Assembly (NCBI GenBank): GCA_025890175.1
Contig: JANPYM010000002.1
Location: 2,432,006 to 2,496,005, forward strand
DNA length: 64,000 nt
DNA from: Ciborinia camelliae
Lineage: Eukaryota; Ascomycota; Leotiomycetes; Helotiales; Sclerotiniaceae
Reading direction: 5' to 3'
Position numbers and translations under genes: made by a program. Positions 12,256-24,591 of the stretch are shown in pieces (the stretch's first letter is position 1; each line of letters starts with the position of its first letter). A model generated the notes under the pieces. That model was not told the DNA's origin and did not search any database. It was given only the letters and a program-made list of their open reading frames with translations.

Positions 12256-15200
12256 GATTACTCAAGAAGCTGGGTGTCGTTTTGTTTGGTGGTAGAAAAA
12301 TATCCCAAGCAGCGGGGAGTTCTAAGACATGTAATTAGTCTTTTGTTTGTGAAATCCGGATGGTGACTTGCTTATAAGAGAACCATGGTTCTCCTCGGTG
12401 TTGGTACATTAATCGAGTTTGGTACGTATCCATTTATTGGGTCGTGGATGTAACTATGTATGTTTATTTGTTTTATTTTTGGCCACCGACATAATCCTAG
12501 CGGCACAGCATAGGAGGATATCTCATAGATATGCATGATTATCCGCGTTTGAGCAAGTCCTAATTCATTCATTCCTACCTATGTATAACAGTCTTAAAAA
12601 ACTTCTAATTCTTATAAATTGTGGGTATCTATACATGTCAACAACAGTTGGCAGGCCTAATCCGTTGAAGCTAAGCTTGCAAATTCTTAGATGCACCTCA
12701 TTACTCTAAGAAGTGGGTGGATTGGGACAATAGACTTTATGAGATCGGCCATGATTCCAGAGGATCGTTTTATGTTCATATTGTGGTGGATAAATTGGAG
12801 ATATGTAGTGCGGGGTTGGAAAGGGGATGAGTCCATCGTGGTTGGTGGCTTGAATTTGATATTTTATAATTGATGCAATATAGAGGGTACTTCGGGACTC
12901 TGCCAAACTCTGCCAATCTAGGTAAGATTATAATTTATCATTCATCCCAAGTGCAGTGAATGCCAAATAAACCAAAGTACCTACCTAGGCGTCCGTAAAT
13001 TCTCATCGTCTGGCTATGAGCAAAGCCCAAGGAGAATCTCGCGCTGGTCCGATCGACCCTTACATTGCAAACCACGGAAATAAAATACTGTAGGTGTAGG
13101 ATGTCTAATTCTTTGTGCTGGGGTTTTAGTTTCGTCTGATGATCCGTCTTGAAGGGTGTTTTTATCATTCAATCTCCATTATTGTTGTCATTTGATCTCG
13201 TCTTTCCAGGGTTGTTTTGGGTGGTTTTTTCTGTATCTTCTCATCTCAGGCTTGATTCCGAAGTTGATTAATTTATATGCCGGTTGCTTCTGGGCATTGC
13301 ACTACACGCACCACTCAGGTGGTACTCTGAGATATCTCTAAAGCATCAAATATTAGGAAGTTTGGAAGTTTATATACCTTCAAAGGTTCCTGGAGAGTTG
13401 GTAACGCGGGCCTGGGGCTAGGCTTGAATAGTGGGAGGAGAAGAAAAACGGACTTTGGGGGTGAAGTGATGTAATTTAGATGATCATGTCTCGTGGATGG
13501 ATATAAGCCATGGGCACGAAACGAAGTTTCATTCCAGTGCACATTTTTCTGAAAGGCACAAGAAGAGTGGGGACATGTATTTGACTAAATAGACTGAGCA
13601 TTATATAAGAGCTTACAGCCGTTCCCATTTTTTGACAGAAATACGCAACCTGAACCATCCCACCATTCTCAATAGAATCTCTGTAAAGTGTATAATTGGA
13701 AGTCGGGTCCGGAAACTTGATATGGTATTACTGAGTAGGTAGTGGATGCAATCACTATTATCTTATCTTATATTAAAAGATTCCTATGTATGAAAGCATC
13801 CCGCTCAGACTTTGGTTTCTCGCTGTCATTTTTCGGTTTTATATTTAATAATTACGGACCCTAGTTGAGAAGATAAGACCATTCAAAAAATTTCCTAATG
13901 TGACGTCTGGCCCCGACTTCCATTTCCAGAACCTCTTCCCCTTTCAGTTCATATTTTGCCTGTCCATAATTTGTTCCGTCATCAAGATCAAGCCATAGGT
14001 ACCTATGTAATGCCTATCAAGCTCTGATAATTCCATAAGAGAATGGCCATTAGTTTTCGACCAGAGATCAGAGCTCCTTCTATGTTGAGATTACACCGAG
14101 TAATTGAAAATGAGATATATGTTGATTCCCCGGCTTCAAGAATGGATTTGATTTAATTATTTTGGGTGAATTGAGTGTGTGAATCATTGTGGCGTTAGAG
14201 GTTCAATGGCGGAAATAAGCGCGAATATTATAATTAAGCGAGTTTATGGGAGGGGTAGGAAAGCGGGGGTTTGGAGCTGGCGAGTTGGAGCTGGCGAGTT
14301 GGTAAGGGTCTTGATCTCAAACTGAAATGGCACTGTGCAAGAGCAGAGTGCGAGACCCTGCGATGAGATCTGAGATAGAATTTGGGGTAAGACATTCAAT
14401 TAAATGTGTCGAGTTGAACTCTCGTAGATTTTGTTCTTCTTTGTTATCGATTAAGGAGAGGATTGGTCTACTTTTTGGCAGGTAGTCTCGACTTTTGTTA
14501 TCGTCGATGGAAGTGCATAAGAGATGAGAACAGGAAGTAGTCTAGAATAGCTTTAGTGCTAAACTCATTAGGTATCCCAATTCTAACCCGAGATTGCGTC
14601 TAATATAAGCAGAATCTCTGAATTCTCTCCAATTTTCCCCTTTGAAAATCCTGTCGAGAAATATCTTACTAAGTCGCTACTTGGACGGATATTGGGGATA
14701 TTCACTTGCTATTACGAGGGGTAACCTGAACCATCGTATCCAATTCTGTTTTAATTCGTTCGACTGAGGGGGAATTTGTGATCATTCACTAGATACCGCC
14801 AAAAATCATATTACCTTGAGAGTTCATTATTGTTCCCACAAGATGCATAAATAATGTTGTATAGCCGCTGTACAGGGTAAAACTGACACAGTTCCTAGAG
14901 CACAAGTTTCTCTACAGGCTGCGTTTAAAAAGAAGGGCCTTGATTCTCATACGTTTCAAATATGATTGGCGGGTTACTGCTTAATATTTTCCTCTTTCAG
15001 ATTAATGGTGGGAGGAAGAAAGATGATGGTGTGAATGAAGTGATTGCTGTCGAATTTAACCAAATATTACTCGCTATCGCTGGGTTAGACATCTTAAAAT
15101 CTAAAGATATGACACCGGAGAAGATGATTTTCTTATTCTAAAGACCGAGAGTTCATGTGAACCACCAATCCCAACAATCCCATCTTGGAAGCGTTTTCTT

Positions 15201-17259
15201 CTCTATTTCCGTTTAGTTTACCTCGTTATGTTTTGAGTGTCTTTTATGAACTAGAAGTTAGACAGACTCTGCCCCGCGAAAATAGTCATAGTCCTTATGG
15301 CTCAATCGATTTCTGACCAGTCTCACTGTACACCACACACTTCTTGACCGGCAGTATAAAATACTTTAAGATCCATCACTTAGATATTACATGGGCACAA
15401 GACCCCAAAACAAAGGGTAGCATGAATTCTAGTAAGCTTGGAAAATCTACATGGTTCTCTCAGACAAGCGTATATCGAATCTTAGAGCATAGTTGAGAGA
15501 TTTAGTATTTTATTACGAAAACTTCAAGTTGTTTGTCTCAAATGAGATATTATTGCCGTCATACATTGTCCTAGCTTGACTCGATGCAAAAAAGGTATTT
15601 CGACAGCAGTGATTGAGACATCAGAAGATGACCGTACACTAAAAGGACCGTGATTGATTGATAATCTTGTCCACTTGAACATGATGTCCGAAAGGCCTCC
15701 ATTTCAAACAAACAAGTTTTCCATTAAACTACAAGATAGGCCTTTTGATGTTGCAGTATACCCACATACATAGAGATCGGGCTCAATACTTTTATAGACC
15801 TCCCTTCTATTCGCAATACACACATGAACTCACCCACCATCCATGCCCCTCTCATATACTGCACCAAACTTAGTGAATTGACTGGATGAGCAAGGCATTG
15901 GAATTTTCTCGGCTTTTGAGTTCCACGTCGCAGAGACTGCATAAAAAGGGTGGAAATCCAGATAGGAGGATTGTTGAGGTATAGTTTTATCAATTGATAC
16001 ACCCATGGCAAGACTTGCATGAACAATTCAGAAATGGACGATCTGCTGAATCAAGGAAAACTTGCTTTGACGGTCAGAAAAGGTCAGATTATCATATTTC
16101 CTGGTATATATCATCCACACTGTCATTTCTTTTGTTAATATTGACTTACATATTAGTTTAGATGATAATAATTTCATGAGATTGGTGAACTTGCAGGACC
16201 AAGTTTATATTGGCGAGATTGAAAGCAGCAGGAGTGGAAGGGGAAAAGGAGAACTGGCCAACTTGACAAGGCAATCTACAGCTGTGTGATTCAGTATAGG
16301 CAGGAAGGCGCGCTTCTATGCTTAATGGTGTGGTAAAGTTGTCGATATGAAGAGTGAATAGATAGCGAATCGGCTTTACAAAGATCCATCTTTAACAGAC
16401 CAAATATGTCTACCAAAATTCACTTGAGGGGGTTAGGTTGTTGTGAATGGGCTCCAGCATTTTGAATAAACTGGTGAATGTGGAGCCATTGCCTCAAGCC
16501 CCTCAATATTTAAGGAATCGCTTTCCCTAGAAATTCGAGTCCAAAAACATTTACAATACCAAGTGAAAGAGATGACAAAGCTATGGTGATCAGCAAACTA
16601 GCGTTAATTTAACCCGGTATAAACACAACTTCAAGTTGGAAAAAATTAAAACTTCGATGATATTTACTGGACATTTTGAGATGGAAAATGCAAATTAGAA
16701 AGACAACAAAAAGGCCTGTCGGTATATCAAGGACGGCAGTGGCCTATATGGAACTTAATGGGATGACAATCACAATACACAAGGACAGAATACAACTCTC
16801 TTCCTGGTAAGTAATCAATTGACGGACTTTTTGACAAAACTTGCCTCAGACTCGAAGCAAGTTATAAAGATAGAAATTGCTCAGAGGCCAGGAACTCATA
16901 AAATCAGCTCCCTGATACTTTAAAGTTGATTTTGAGTTCGTGGACTCTTACAGGTAGCTAGGTCTTTTATATGCGCATACGCCGCCTAGAGTGCTAGGAT
17001 ACCATCATCTTTAAGAAACAGATTCACCTACGAGCTCATGATTCATATGTTCAATACCTTTCTGGTCCGCAGCTTCACTGTCGAACAAGCAAGCAATGAC
17101 AAAGAATGGTTGAATTCACTTGATAAAATTCATATATTGTACAGTATGCCCAGGTCTGTTGCCGTTTCCTGTTCCGAATAAATCCAAAGAGATAGTTGGG
17201 GGATTCGCAGAGCAGGCCAAAGCCATTTACTCATACGACAGTTGGTGTGATATCTGAGA

Positions 17260-17295
<36 letters not shown>

Positions 17296-17838
17296 TTGTT
17301 ACTTTCGTTCAAATTATTTATGTAGACCAACCCATCTGTCTAAGAAAATGGTGGCGATGATTGTTCATATCAAAATTAACCTTGGAACGCATTCACATCG
17401 TTAATTTTAAACCTCGAAGGCCAAAAGACTTCTCATAGTATCGCAGGCCCATTTTCTCAATCAGTAAATGATGCGGAACATAATCTTTTTACATGAGAAA
17501 ACAATACCACCAGCTCTAACGCAAAGTGTTCCGGTGGCTCAGTACGAAAATTTCACCATCAATGTACAGCGGGCACTTGCCATGATCAATATGAATTGGA
17601 CTCTTCTCGTAGTGAGAAAATAAACCCATTACCATACTCACATAAAAATTCATCACCACAACTCAAGACAATCACCTCAACTGTTACCAAATATCAAACC
17701 CCAATCCAAACAAGGAAAGAACCACCCCTTACCAGCCCCTCTCACCCCACCTTCCCCGACACCACTACCACACCACTCACTTAATTCCACCTACATAATC
17801 CCAAATAAACAATCCTCATGCATCAAACAACACCAAAA
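12256..17838. other. Long intergenic region without a supported gene
   Basis: Over about 5.6 kb the open frames are all under about 100 codons, on both strands, without domains, splice-consistent partners or coding-like wobble. Visible structure is limited to a short tandem duplication of GAGCTGGCGAGTTG near 14274-14300 and a TA dinucleotide tract at about 17261-17293. The region probably is silent or carries non-coding transcripts that cannot be recognised from sequence. Confidence 0.55.
17261..17293. repeat. TA dinucleotide microsatellite
   Basis: About 16 uninterrupted AT/TA units. Confidence 0.9.
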
Positions 17839-17966
17839 GGTCGCGTAGCTCAGCCGGTTAGAGCACCGTACTAATAATGCGGGGGTCGTGAGTGTAAGTT
17901 ATCATCTGAATATCCTTCCATGTATCATTACTAATTATCTTGTGTAGTCAAGCCTCATCGTGATCA
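17839..17966 (+). tRNA. tRNA-Ile (anticodon AAU) with a 54-bp spliceosomal-type insertion in the T-loop
   Basis: All parts of a cytosolic tRNA-Ile are present: acceptor strand GGTCGCG (17839-17845), TA, D-stem GCTC/GAGC with GG in the D-loop, anticodon stem CCGTA/TGCGG around loop CTAATAA (anticodon AAT at 17873-17875), a 5-nt variable loop, T-stem GTGAG (17888-17892) and CTCAT (17954-17958), 3' acceptor strand CGTGATC and discriminator A (17966). Between T54 and T55 lies a 54-bp segment (17894-17947) that begins GTAAGT, contains TACTAAT with its branch A 13 nt before the end, and ends TGTAG. Removing it gives a 74-nt tRNA with T-loop TTCAAGC, a perfect match to TTCRANY. Known eukaryotic nuclear tRNA introns sit at 37/38 instead. 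The A box (TAGCTCAGCCGG) is intact but the B box is split. Three G-U wobbles (one in the T-stem, two in the acceptor) could mean mild decay. The structure is clear; whether the RNA is made and spliced is not known. Confidence 0.88.
17894..17947 (+). other. GT-AG intron-like segment inside the tRNA T-loop
   Basis: 54 bp with 5' site GTAAGT, branch-like TACTAAT at 17929-17935 and acceptor TGTAG. The length is the same as that of two mRNA introns in this window (7338-7391 and 63421-63474), and the signals match them. It has no resemblance to a tRNA-endonuclease intron, which would need a bulge-helix-bulge at the anticodon. Confidence 0.85.
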
Positions 17967-17985
17967 TTTCTTTTTTTGTTTTTTT
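17967..17985 (+). terminator. RNA polymerase III terminator T-run behind the tRNA
   Basis: Starting directly after the discriminator base are runs of three, seven and seven T residues separated by single other bases. This is a standard polymerase III stop signal and supports that the gene was, or is, a polymerase III unit that ends where the structural model ends. Confidence 0.8.
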
Positions 17986-19376
17986 GAGGCTCGATGGGGA
18001 GGTTTTGGAAGCTGGTTGTATTTTGAGTTGGGGCTGCCAGTAGAGTGCTGTTCTAGGAGTACCTAGGTTGGGTTGAATGAGGTCAAACGCTCGATATTAT
18101 CATGGCAAGAATTCTACAAAGGATGTAAGATCTTATACTAGGTATATAAAGCATAAGGTTAACGAACCTGTGAATGTTGGAAGGTCCTTGATGATTTTGC
18201 CTGCGTCGATATTTTCCCATCGATCTAAGTAAAGTTGATAGATTGTTGAGAGATATCATCATTTTTGCCACCACTCATTACACTTTCAACGAATTGTGAA
18301 TTGCATTATCGTCGATTCACATATAAATTACGTTGGACTGTCGTCAGGCATCGCTGATGAATGATGATATTGCGAACAGATTGACGAGAAAGAAACCAAT
18401 TCATCTTGGATCGCAATTGTGATGGTGATATCCAGGGTCCCGCCTAGTGAACCAATTGGTTAGACATTTTTGGATGGTAATATCTGAACAACTTGATGTA
18501 GAAGTTAACATACTATATGCTGATAGCGTATTAAGGTGAATAATATATATTCGTGGCTCGGAAGGTTTTATCAAACCACAATGGGAGCCCAAATTAATTC
18601 CAACATTAACATTCCCCACAAAAGATATTTATCACGAGAACTAAATTATGAGAATGAGGGTCAATTTTGAATAAGTGTGCAATATGGGGGACTTCGAGAT
18701 AATGGCTTGAAAAAAGATTGTGGATTGATTGTACTGTGAGAAAAAGAGAGCCAAAATAGGCAGTGTCGCTTGACCCCACCTACCCCTATCGGACTTTGTC
18801 TATGCTGACTAGGAAAGAGAATGAAGGTACCTCTTTTGTATGCCGTGTCACAGGAGCTCGAGGTATCCTGGGGGTCAATAGTTGCAGGTAATATCAGGCC
18901 ATATCATTTTAAAAGAAGACTAATCATTCCGATGGCACACGGGTTTTTAGAATGTAAAACAGTGTTGTGATGTGATGATGACGTGGCATCAAGACCAGAC
19001 TATGGAATTTATATTCATCTATCTGCTCCTCATTCTAGCCCTGAAACTGAGCCATGTCGTAGGGTACATATCCGGTTGAAAGGGAGCGAAGGCAAGGAAT
19101 ATTTCATTAAAGGCCCTCATCTAGAAAGGTCTGATGTTGAAGTTCCACTCGGATAATCTCTGCATTGATATCATCGCTCATGTTACGTTAAAGTTCAAAG
19201 GAATGCTGATCAGCTGGTCATTTTGCAACTGTCAGTCGTTTAACGAATCTAGAGGGTCCTCCCATAGTTTTTGCGATATTATATCGAAGGAAAGTCTTCA
19301 TAATAATTAAATTGTATTGATCAGAGAAATGGCATTGGATTTCAGAATCTTAAGTCTGTCATACGGGTGTCTGATA
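17986..19376. other. Intergenic, no supported gene
   Basis: About 1.4 kb between the tRNA and the Sel1-like gene. I see no coding region or strong repeat. Confidence 0.55.
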
Positions 19377-20566
19377 TCAATCCGCGATGAAACTAGTTTT
19401 CATTTTTACCGCTTCGTCGTGAACTTCAGGGAGTGCCTCAGCCCGCTTCAACCATTTCATACCCTCTTCCTTTTGACCCTGAGATTTACATATGGAAGCC
19501 AAGTTCAACATACTCAATCCAAATCCACCTTCAGCTGCCACTTCAAACCATTCTTTAGCATACCCGTACCTTCGGTTTGCCGGCTTTTTGTGGGCTTGAT
19601 CGCCATATTTTGATAACTCAATGGCACCAAGATTGTGACATGCTTCAGGAATGCCTGCACCAGCCGCTTTAAGTAAATAAACCATTCTATCATCCTCCTC
19701 ACCAGGACCCGTGTGTTTAGAGAGATAAAAGAATGCTGAAGGATAATCGAGATCTAATGCTGCTTTTTTTAAAACCTGCTTTGCGGCTTCTTTATCAGAC
19801 TTTTCGAGAATCAAGCCAAGAACAACGAGTGCCTCCGCAGCTCCTTCGAAAGTTGGCACTTCTGGTCCGGAAACAGCTTTCTCCAACCAATCTCGAGCTT
19901 CAATTTCCTTTCCTTGACTGTAAAGAATTTGACCAAGTAGTCCCATAGCCTGGACGTTCTGCTCCTTCTTTGCTAAAATACCTAGACGTTTAAAAAAACT
20001 TCCAGACCTTGCGGTATGTAGCTGGTTCCTTCGGAAAGCATCAGATACAACCTCTAATGTAGCCGCGGCATCACCCATCACTGAAGCCAAGTCTATCAAC
20101 CTTCTTCCTAGTGCTTTTTGTGCCAGTTCTTTGCATCTCCCCAACGAGATAGATAATTGTGTCACATCAGATCCCGTGAGACCGTGCTCTAAGGAATATT
20201 AGTATCTTATATACGCCACAAAAATTGCAACTTACTATTGCAAACTTCAGTCTCCCAACCTGGCTTTGCTTTCCGATGGCAAATTTGATAATCTCGTAGG
20301 AATTCCATGGCTTTGTAAGGGTCTAGTTTTAAGACTCCAGCTTTATGATCCGTCACTAGGATAAAAAGTGGCGGGAGAGCATCAGGAGAATCAATTGGTA
20401 CCGTCTTCCGCATCTTCACTGGATCAGCAGCATTTCTCTTTGCTACTGTTTGCTTTCTTGATGGCTTGACACTGGTGGCAAGTAATCTGGGGGTAGTATG
20501 GATTGACCTTTGGTTTAACAATCGGAGGCCATGTCGAAAATGAGGAATTGCTCTGGAAGTCGACAT
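19377..20566 (-). CDS. Mitochondrial Sel1/TPR-like repeat protein
   Basis: Two exons, 20566-20236 and 20188-19377, joined across a 47-bp intron that starts GTAAGT, carries TACTAAT and ends CTTAG; the product has 380 residues. The N-terminus (MSTSRAIPHFRHGLRLL, then IHTTPRLLATS) is Arg- and Ser-rich without acidic residues and has the look of a cleavable mitochondrial presequence. From about residue 110 the protein consists of helix-pair repeats with alternating Ala, Gly and Leu (for example AKEWFEVAAEGGFGLSMLNL and VYLLKAAGAGIPEACHNLG), typical of Sel1-like/TPR repeats that scaffold protein assembly. Yeast Mss2, a TPR protein of cytochrome oxidase assembly, is a possible counterpart, but this is only a suggestion from architecture and length. 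The gene shares a divergent promoter of about 300-400 bp with the U3-associated gene. Confidence 0.8.
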
Positions 20567-20868
20567 GATTCCAGGTTTGTATATAGACGATCAAATAATG
20601 TCACCTCAGTCAATGATGGATTTGATATCTCGTCAACAATTCAACAATTCAAGAATCACAAGTTTGAAGTTAACCAACCTTACATGACAGGGCAAGCTTC
20701 TGCCATCCTGGAAGCAAGAAGGCGGTGAACCCAATAAAATCTAGCGTCATAGCTTTTTCCCGGGCACTAAAGAAATCTCACAGATTTTTTACAGCTTGTT
20801 CTACAGACAAGGCCCACACACACCTTTTACAAATTATTTAAAGTTCAACCCAATACAGGTTTTTCTGC
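20567..20868. promoter_or_regulatory. Divergent promoter between two housekeeping genes
   Basis: The only space between the oppositely oriented Sel1-like and U3-associated genes, so both promoters must lie here or reach up to the likely downstream start at 20974. No sharp element is visible. Confidence 0.5.
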
Positions 20869-22403
20869 ATGTTCGCCAGATTTTTAGGATCGTCCTCGAA
20901 AGATTGTGTTCTATCGGACGACCCATTAACTCCTAGTCAGCAATTGCGCGAAGAAAGTAGGAGAACTCTAAGTATGGTTACTACGCGGGGTAGAGCTCGA
21001 GAATTGGCAGATACTCCTTCTACGGTTGGTAAAACTCGCGAATTTACGGATACTCCTTCTGTGGATGGAGACTCTATAGCTTTTGATGAGGGTACTCCAG
21101 TTCCAAAGAGGAGAGGGCGACCGCGCAGACTTCCGGTGGAGGATGAAGAGGTTGTAGTTACTCCGCGACCCACGAGAAGCTCAAGCAAATTACCGATCCA
21201 GGCAAACGATGGAGAAGTTACGCCAAAGCAACCCCCCCAAGTGATTGCGGAGGTACCTGATTCTGTGGATCAAGATATGGGCGATAAAATGGATATTATT
21301 GAATTGGATGAAGGGAAAGATCAAGAGGGTGATAAGACGAAGGAGGAACCTGCTTCTGTAGAGGAACATGCTTCTGCAGAAGGACCTGTTTCTGTGGAAG
21401 AACCTGCTTCTGTTGAGGAACCCGTTTCTGTGGTGGAATTGGAAGAACCGCAAACCATTGAGGCAGATGAGGAGGTAATAAAAACGACAAGTGCCAATGG
21501 AGATATCACCACCTCATCGAAAACAACTACCACGGTCACAACTCCAGTCGCGAAAAAGCACAAGAAATTCGACAGTGCGGAGCCTGAGCCAGTACCAGAA
21601 GAGAAGATTGAAATAATTGAAATTGAGGATGACGAGGAAGAGAGTAGCGATGACGATGCACCTGAAGAGGTCACAACAAATCAGGCTGCACAATCCGCGA
21701 AAGAAAAGGAAAGGGAAGCGGCAAAAGCAATTGAGGAGTATGTTTCATCTTATTTTTGCCTACATAAATCGCTAACAAGGATACCAGGCAAGAGGCTGCT
21801 TCCAAAAAGAAACGCCAAGAGAAAAACGCCCTTCTCCAGCGCCAATCTGAAGTTTCGAGCAAGAAGCGCAAGCTTGATGTCACTTCCGGACAAGACGAAA
21901 TGTTACCTCCTGCTCAAAAATCGAAGATCGAAGAAACATTGGTCCCAGGCACTAATGGAAGAGGAGATATCGAGATGGATGAGGAATCAAATACTTTGGA
22001 AGGAGAGGGGACTGCAGATGGAAGATTAGACTCCGAGGATGATATTGAGGAAATAGATAGGACCTTCGCACCTCCTGGGCATTTACCCCTCCCAGATCTT
22101 TTGCCAGCCGAATATCTGGAAGACGACGATGATACACCAAAATCTACTCATCTCCATTCAAGCCTACCTACAAGACTCCCGAAAGCAAACAAGCTACGAA
22201 ATCTATTGGAGAAACGACCGAAGGACAAACGAGTGGGCTCAACTACATTCAGGGTTGCGGAAAGTCGAAACACACATTTACCCCCCAAAGCATCGAATCA
22301 AGCACGCGCGCTGAAAGAATCATGGTTACAAGGGCGGGCAGGGACCAAGACCAAGCCAAATCGGAAACCTTTCAATCAAGGCTTTATCAAGCCTAAGAAT
22401 TAG
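20869..22403 (+). CDS. U3 snoRNA-associated protein, Utp16/Bud21-like
   Basis: Exons 20869-21737 and 21788-22403 are joined across a 50-bp intron (GTATGT, CTAAC, CAG). The first ATG gives 494 residues; the ATG at 20974, which starts MVTTRGRAREL, gives 459 and is the likelier start because the 35 extra residues look unstructured. The middle is an acidic, low-complexity tract with a repeated SVEEP/SAEE unit, followed by a Lys-rich coiled segment (EAASKKKRQEK, SSKKRKLD) resembling a nuclear localisation signal. The conserved core is at the C-terminus: TFRVAESRNTHLPPK, then ALKESWLQGR and KPFNQGF, as in the fungal U3 snoRNA-associated family (Utp16/Bud21), a component of the small-subunit processome in the nucleolus. 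The acidic N-terminus is much longer than in yeast Bud21. The family call is fairly confident, the exact orthology less so. Confidence 0.78.
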
Positions 22404-24493
22404 GGTCGAAGCTATGTTTGGAGATTACGATGATACAACCGAAGCTATTTACGGGGATTCTTGCTCGACACAATCTGTATTATATATGATCACAGAATCT
22501 CATGTTCAGAACATACCCATGATGTTTGGATAAGAGGCATGAATTTTAGGGGATGAGAGAGGAGCTAGTCTATGATGGGAAGAGACACCACAAGCGGGAA
22601 TAGAAACCCCGAAGATATCAGGATATGGTTATATAAGATGGGTGTTTGGTTGAGTTTGGCGCATGGGAACAAGGGAGTAACGAATGGGATTCCCAATTTA
22701 AATCATTGATCAATAAGGATCGAGAATAGAAGTCTTTGCTAGATGAGAATCAATTGAATTCAACTGAGTTCAACCATACACTCTTATTACTGCGCGATGT
22801 TTTCACCGTCCCATACTTACTTATATTCGACATATTGTATCATGCTGCCTTTCACTCCGTGAACAAATGCTGCTAACTGAATTATCTCTCCATCCCAAAT
22901 TTCTCTATCCTGTAAAACTCGCCTGGAACCCCTTCTAGGCAGTACTCGCTTGCTACACGACTGCCGACTATGTCACGGTCGGCAAACTGCAATTGCCTAG
23001 ATATAGTCGCCTATATAAATTATCTCTTTATTGATTATATAGTTTAGCTTTTAGATTATCTTCAATTTAATTACTTTTTCTTATAAACTGTATTAGAGAA
23101 TCTGGGAAAAGAAAGAAAAAGACAGAGATGATAAGAATATCTAGGCGAAAGTTAAAGATGACCCAAAAGCTTTTCTATAGAGTTGCTAAAAGAATGATTT
23201 ATAGAGGCGATTACGTCTAATCGTCGTCGCCGATCGTTACATAGTCGCCGATCGTAGCAGTATAATCGCTAGCGACCATATGCCAGAATCACCTAGAGTT
23301 CCGATTGTAACAGAATTTTTATTAAAAAATCATTAATAACTAATTGATATCGATTGAATATTATAATGTTATATATAAAGTCTTTTTACAAGGCAAGAAG
23401 GAATAGGTATTGAATCGATTATCCATCAGATCGCCGTCGGGCAGCTGTCGATCGACGGCGATTCGATTTCGTAGTACCAAGTTTTACTGATTTCCTTTTC
23501 TTTGGCTGTTTCGTGAATCGTAGCATTAAGGGAAGGATGGCTGCATATTTTAGGCTTCAGACGTTTGGCCGTCGGGGATATGGCGGGAACATGGCGGGGG
23601 CACAGCAAGAAGGAGGTACGTCTCGTTTATAAGTATATTATGATTATATTATTGATTGGTTATAATTTACTTTGATTACAGTTTGATTATAGTTTGGGAA
23701 TAAAGTAGATGATTACATTAGAAATTCGACTTGCATATATGCTCCTCGTTGCACTCGCCCTTTTATGCGACAGTTGTATTATATATTCTATTTTGTTACG
23801 TATGTTTGATCAACGCCGTATAACCATCGAGGTGATACTAACATCTCTTTTCTTGTTTCTTAAATCGAATCAGTTGATTGGATATTATACCTGAAGTGAC
23901 AAGAAGGGCGTTACAGACTAATATCTGTCCGGCTCTCTATATAATCTCTTTTTTAAGCTTCTGTGACAAAAATACCATTACAATCGTTGTGGACTGTACA
24001 CTGTACGATTATTCAATATGAGAGGTTTCCGACGATGATTTGTATCACGGTCGATTTAACAATTGTCTATATAAAGATCTTTTTTTCCGATTTAGTTAGA
24101 ATTAGATATCATCTTCAATACAATCACTTCTTCTTGTGAACTTTTAGTACGTGATAGCTTCTAATAAAAGAATACCTTAATCACTTCGATAGATTTCAAT
24201 TTTGTAAACTCTGAAATATATATAATAGCTATACATTAAAAGGGATCACGCTGTTATCAATAGCATGTCGGGGCGAAAAGACGGGTCATCAACCTTATAA
24301 TTTTAGAAAGACTTACAACTTGTTGCAGATTATATCCCTATGATTAAACTTGAACTGAAGAGATTCAAAGTTTGTATTGAGGATGCTCGATTTGTATGGC
24401 TGGATTATTGGAATAAGCGATGGCCGGTTTCGTGACATGGTGGTGAAATGCATTTGTACATTAACTTTAGGAATGGCTAGAGTAGAAATACGT

Positions 24494-24529
24494 GTACTCG
24501 ATTTCACCCGCGCGGGCGAAATCAAGTAC
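24494..24529. repeat. 36-bp near-perfect palindrome
   Basis: The left arm GTACTCGATTTCACCCGC faces a right arm that is its reverse complement except for two transitions. A related 26-bp palindrome lies at 24592-24617, and both are preceded by a similar AATGCATTTGT segment, so the unit looks duplicated. Confidence 0.8.
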
Positions 24530-24591
24530 GGGAATGCATTTGTGCCTTAACTGTTATAGTCGCTAGAGGTCCTCAGGAATAATACCCGCAT

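Noticed and set aside
15724..16026. 100-codon minus-strand ORF
   Set aside because: It is isolated, lacks coding-like composition and has no recognisable motif.
17839..17893. Truncated tRNA pseudogene ending in the T-loop
   Set aside because: The missing 3' half (T-loop, T-stem, acceptor strand, discriminator, T-run) is present 54 bp further on and pairs with the 5' half at every position, so the gene is split, not truncated.
21321..21674. Ser/Thr-rich minus-strand ORF and other long antisense frames in 21.0-21.7 kb
   Set aside because: They are antisense shadows of the acidic repeats of the U3-associated gene.
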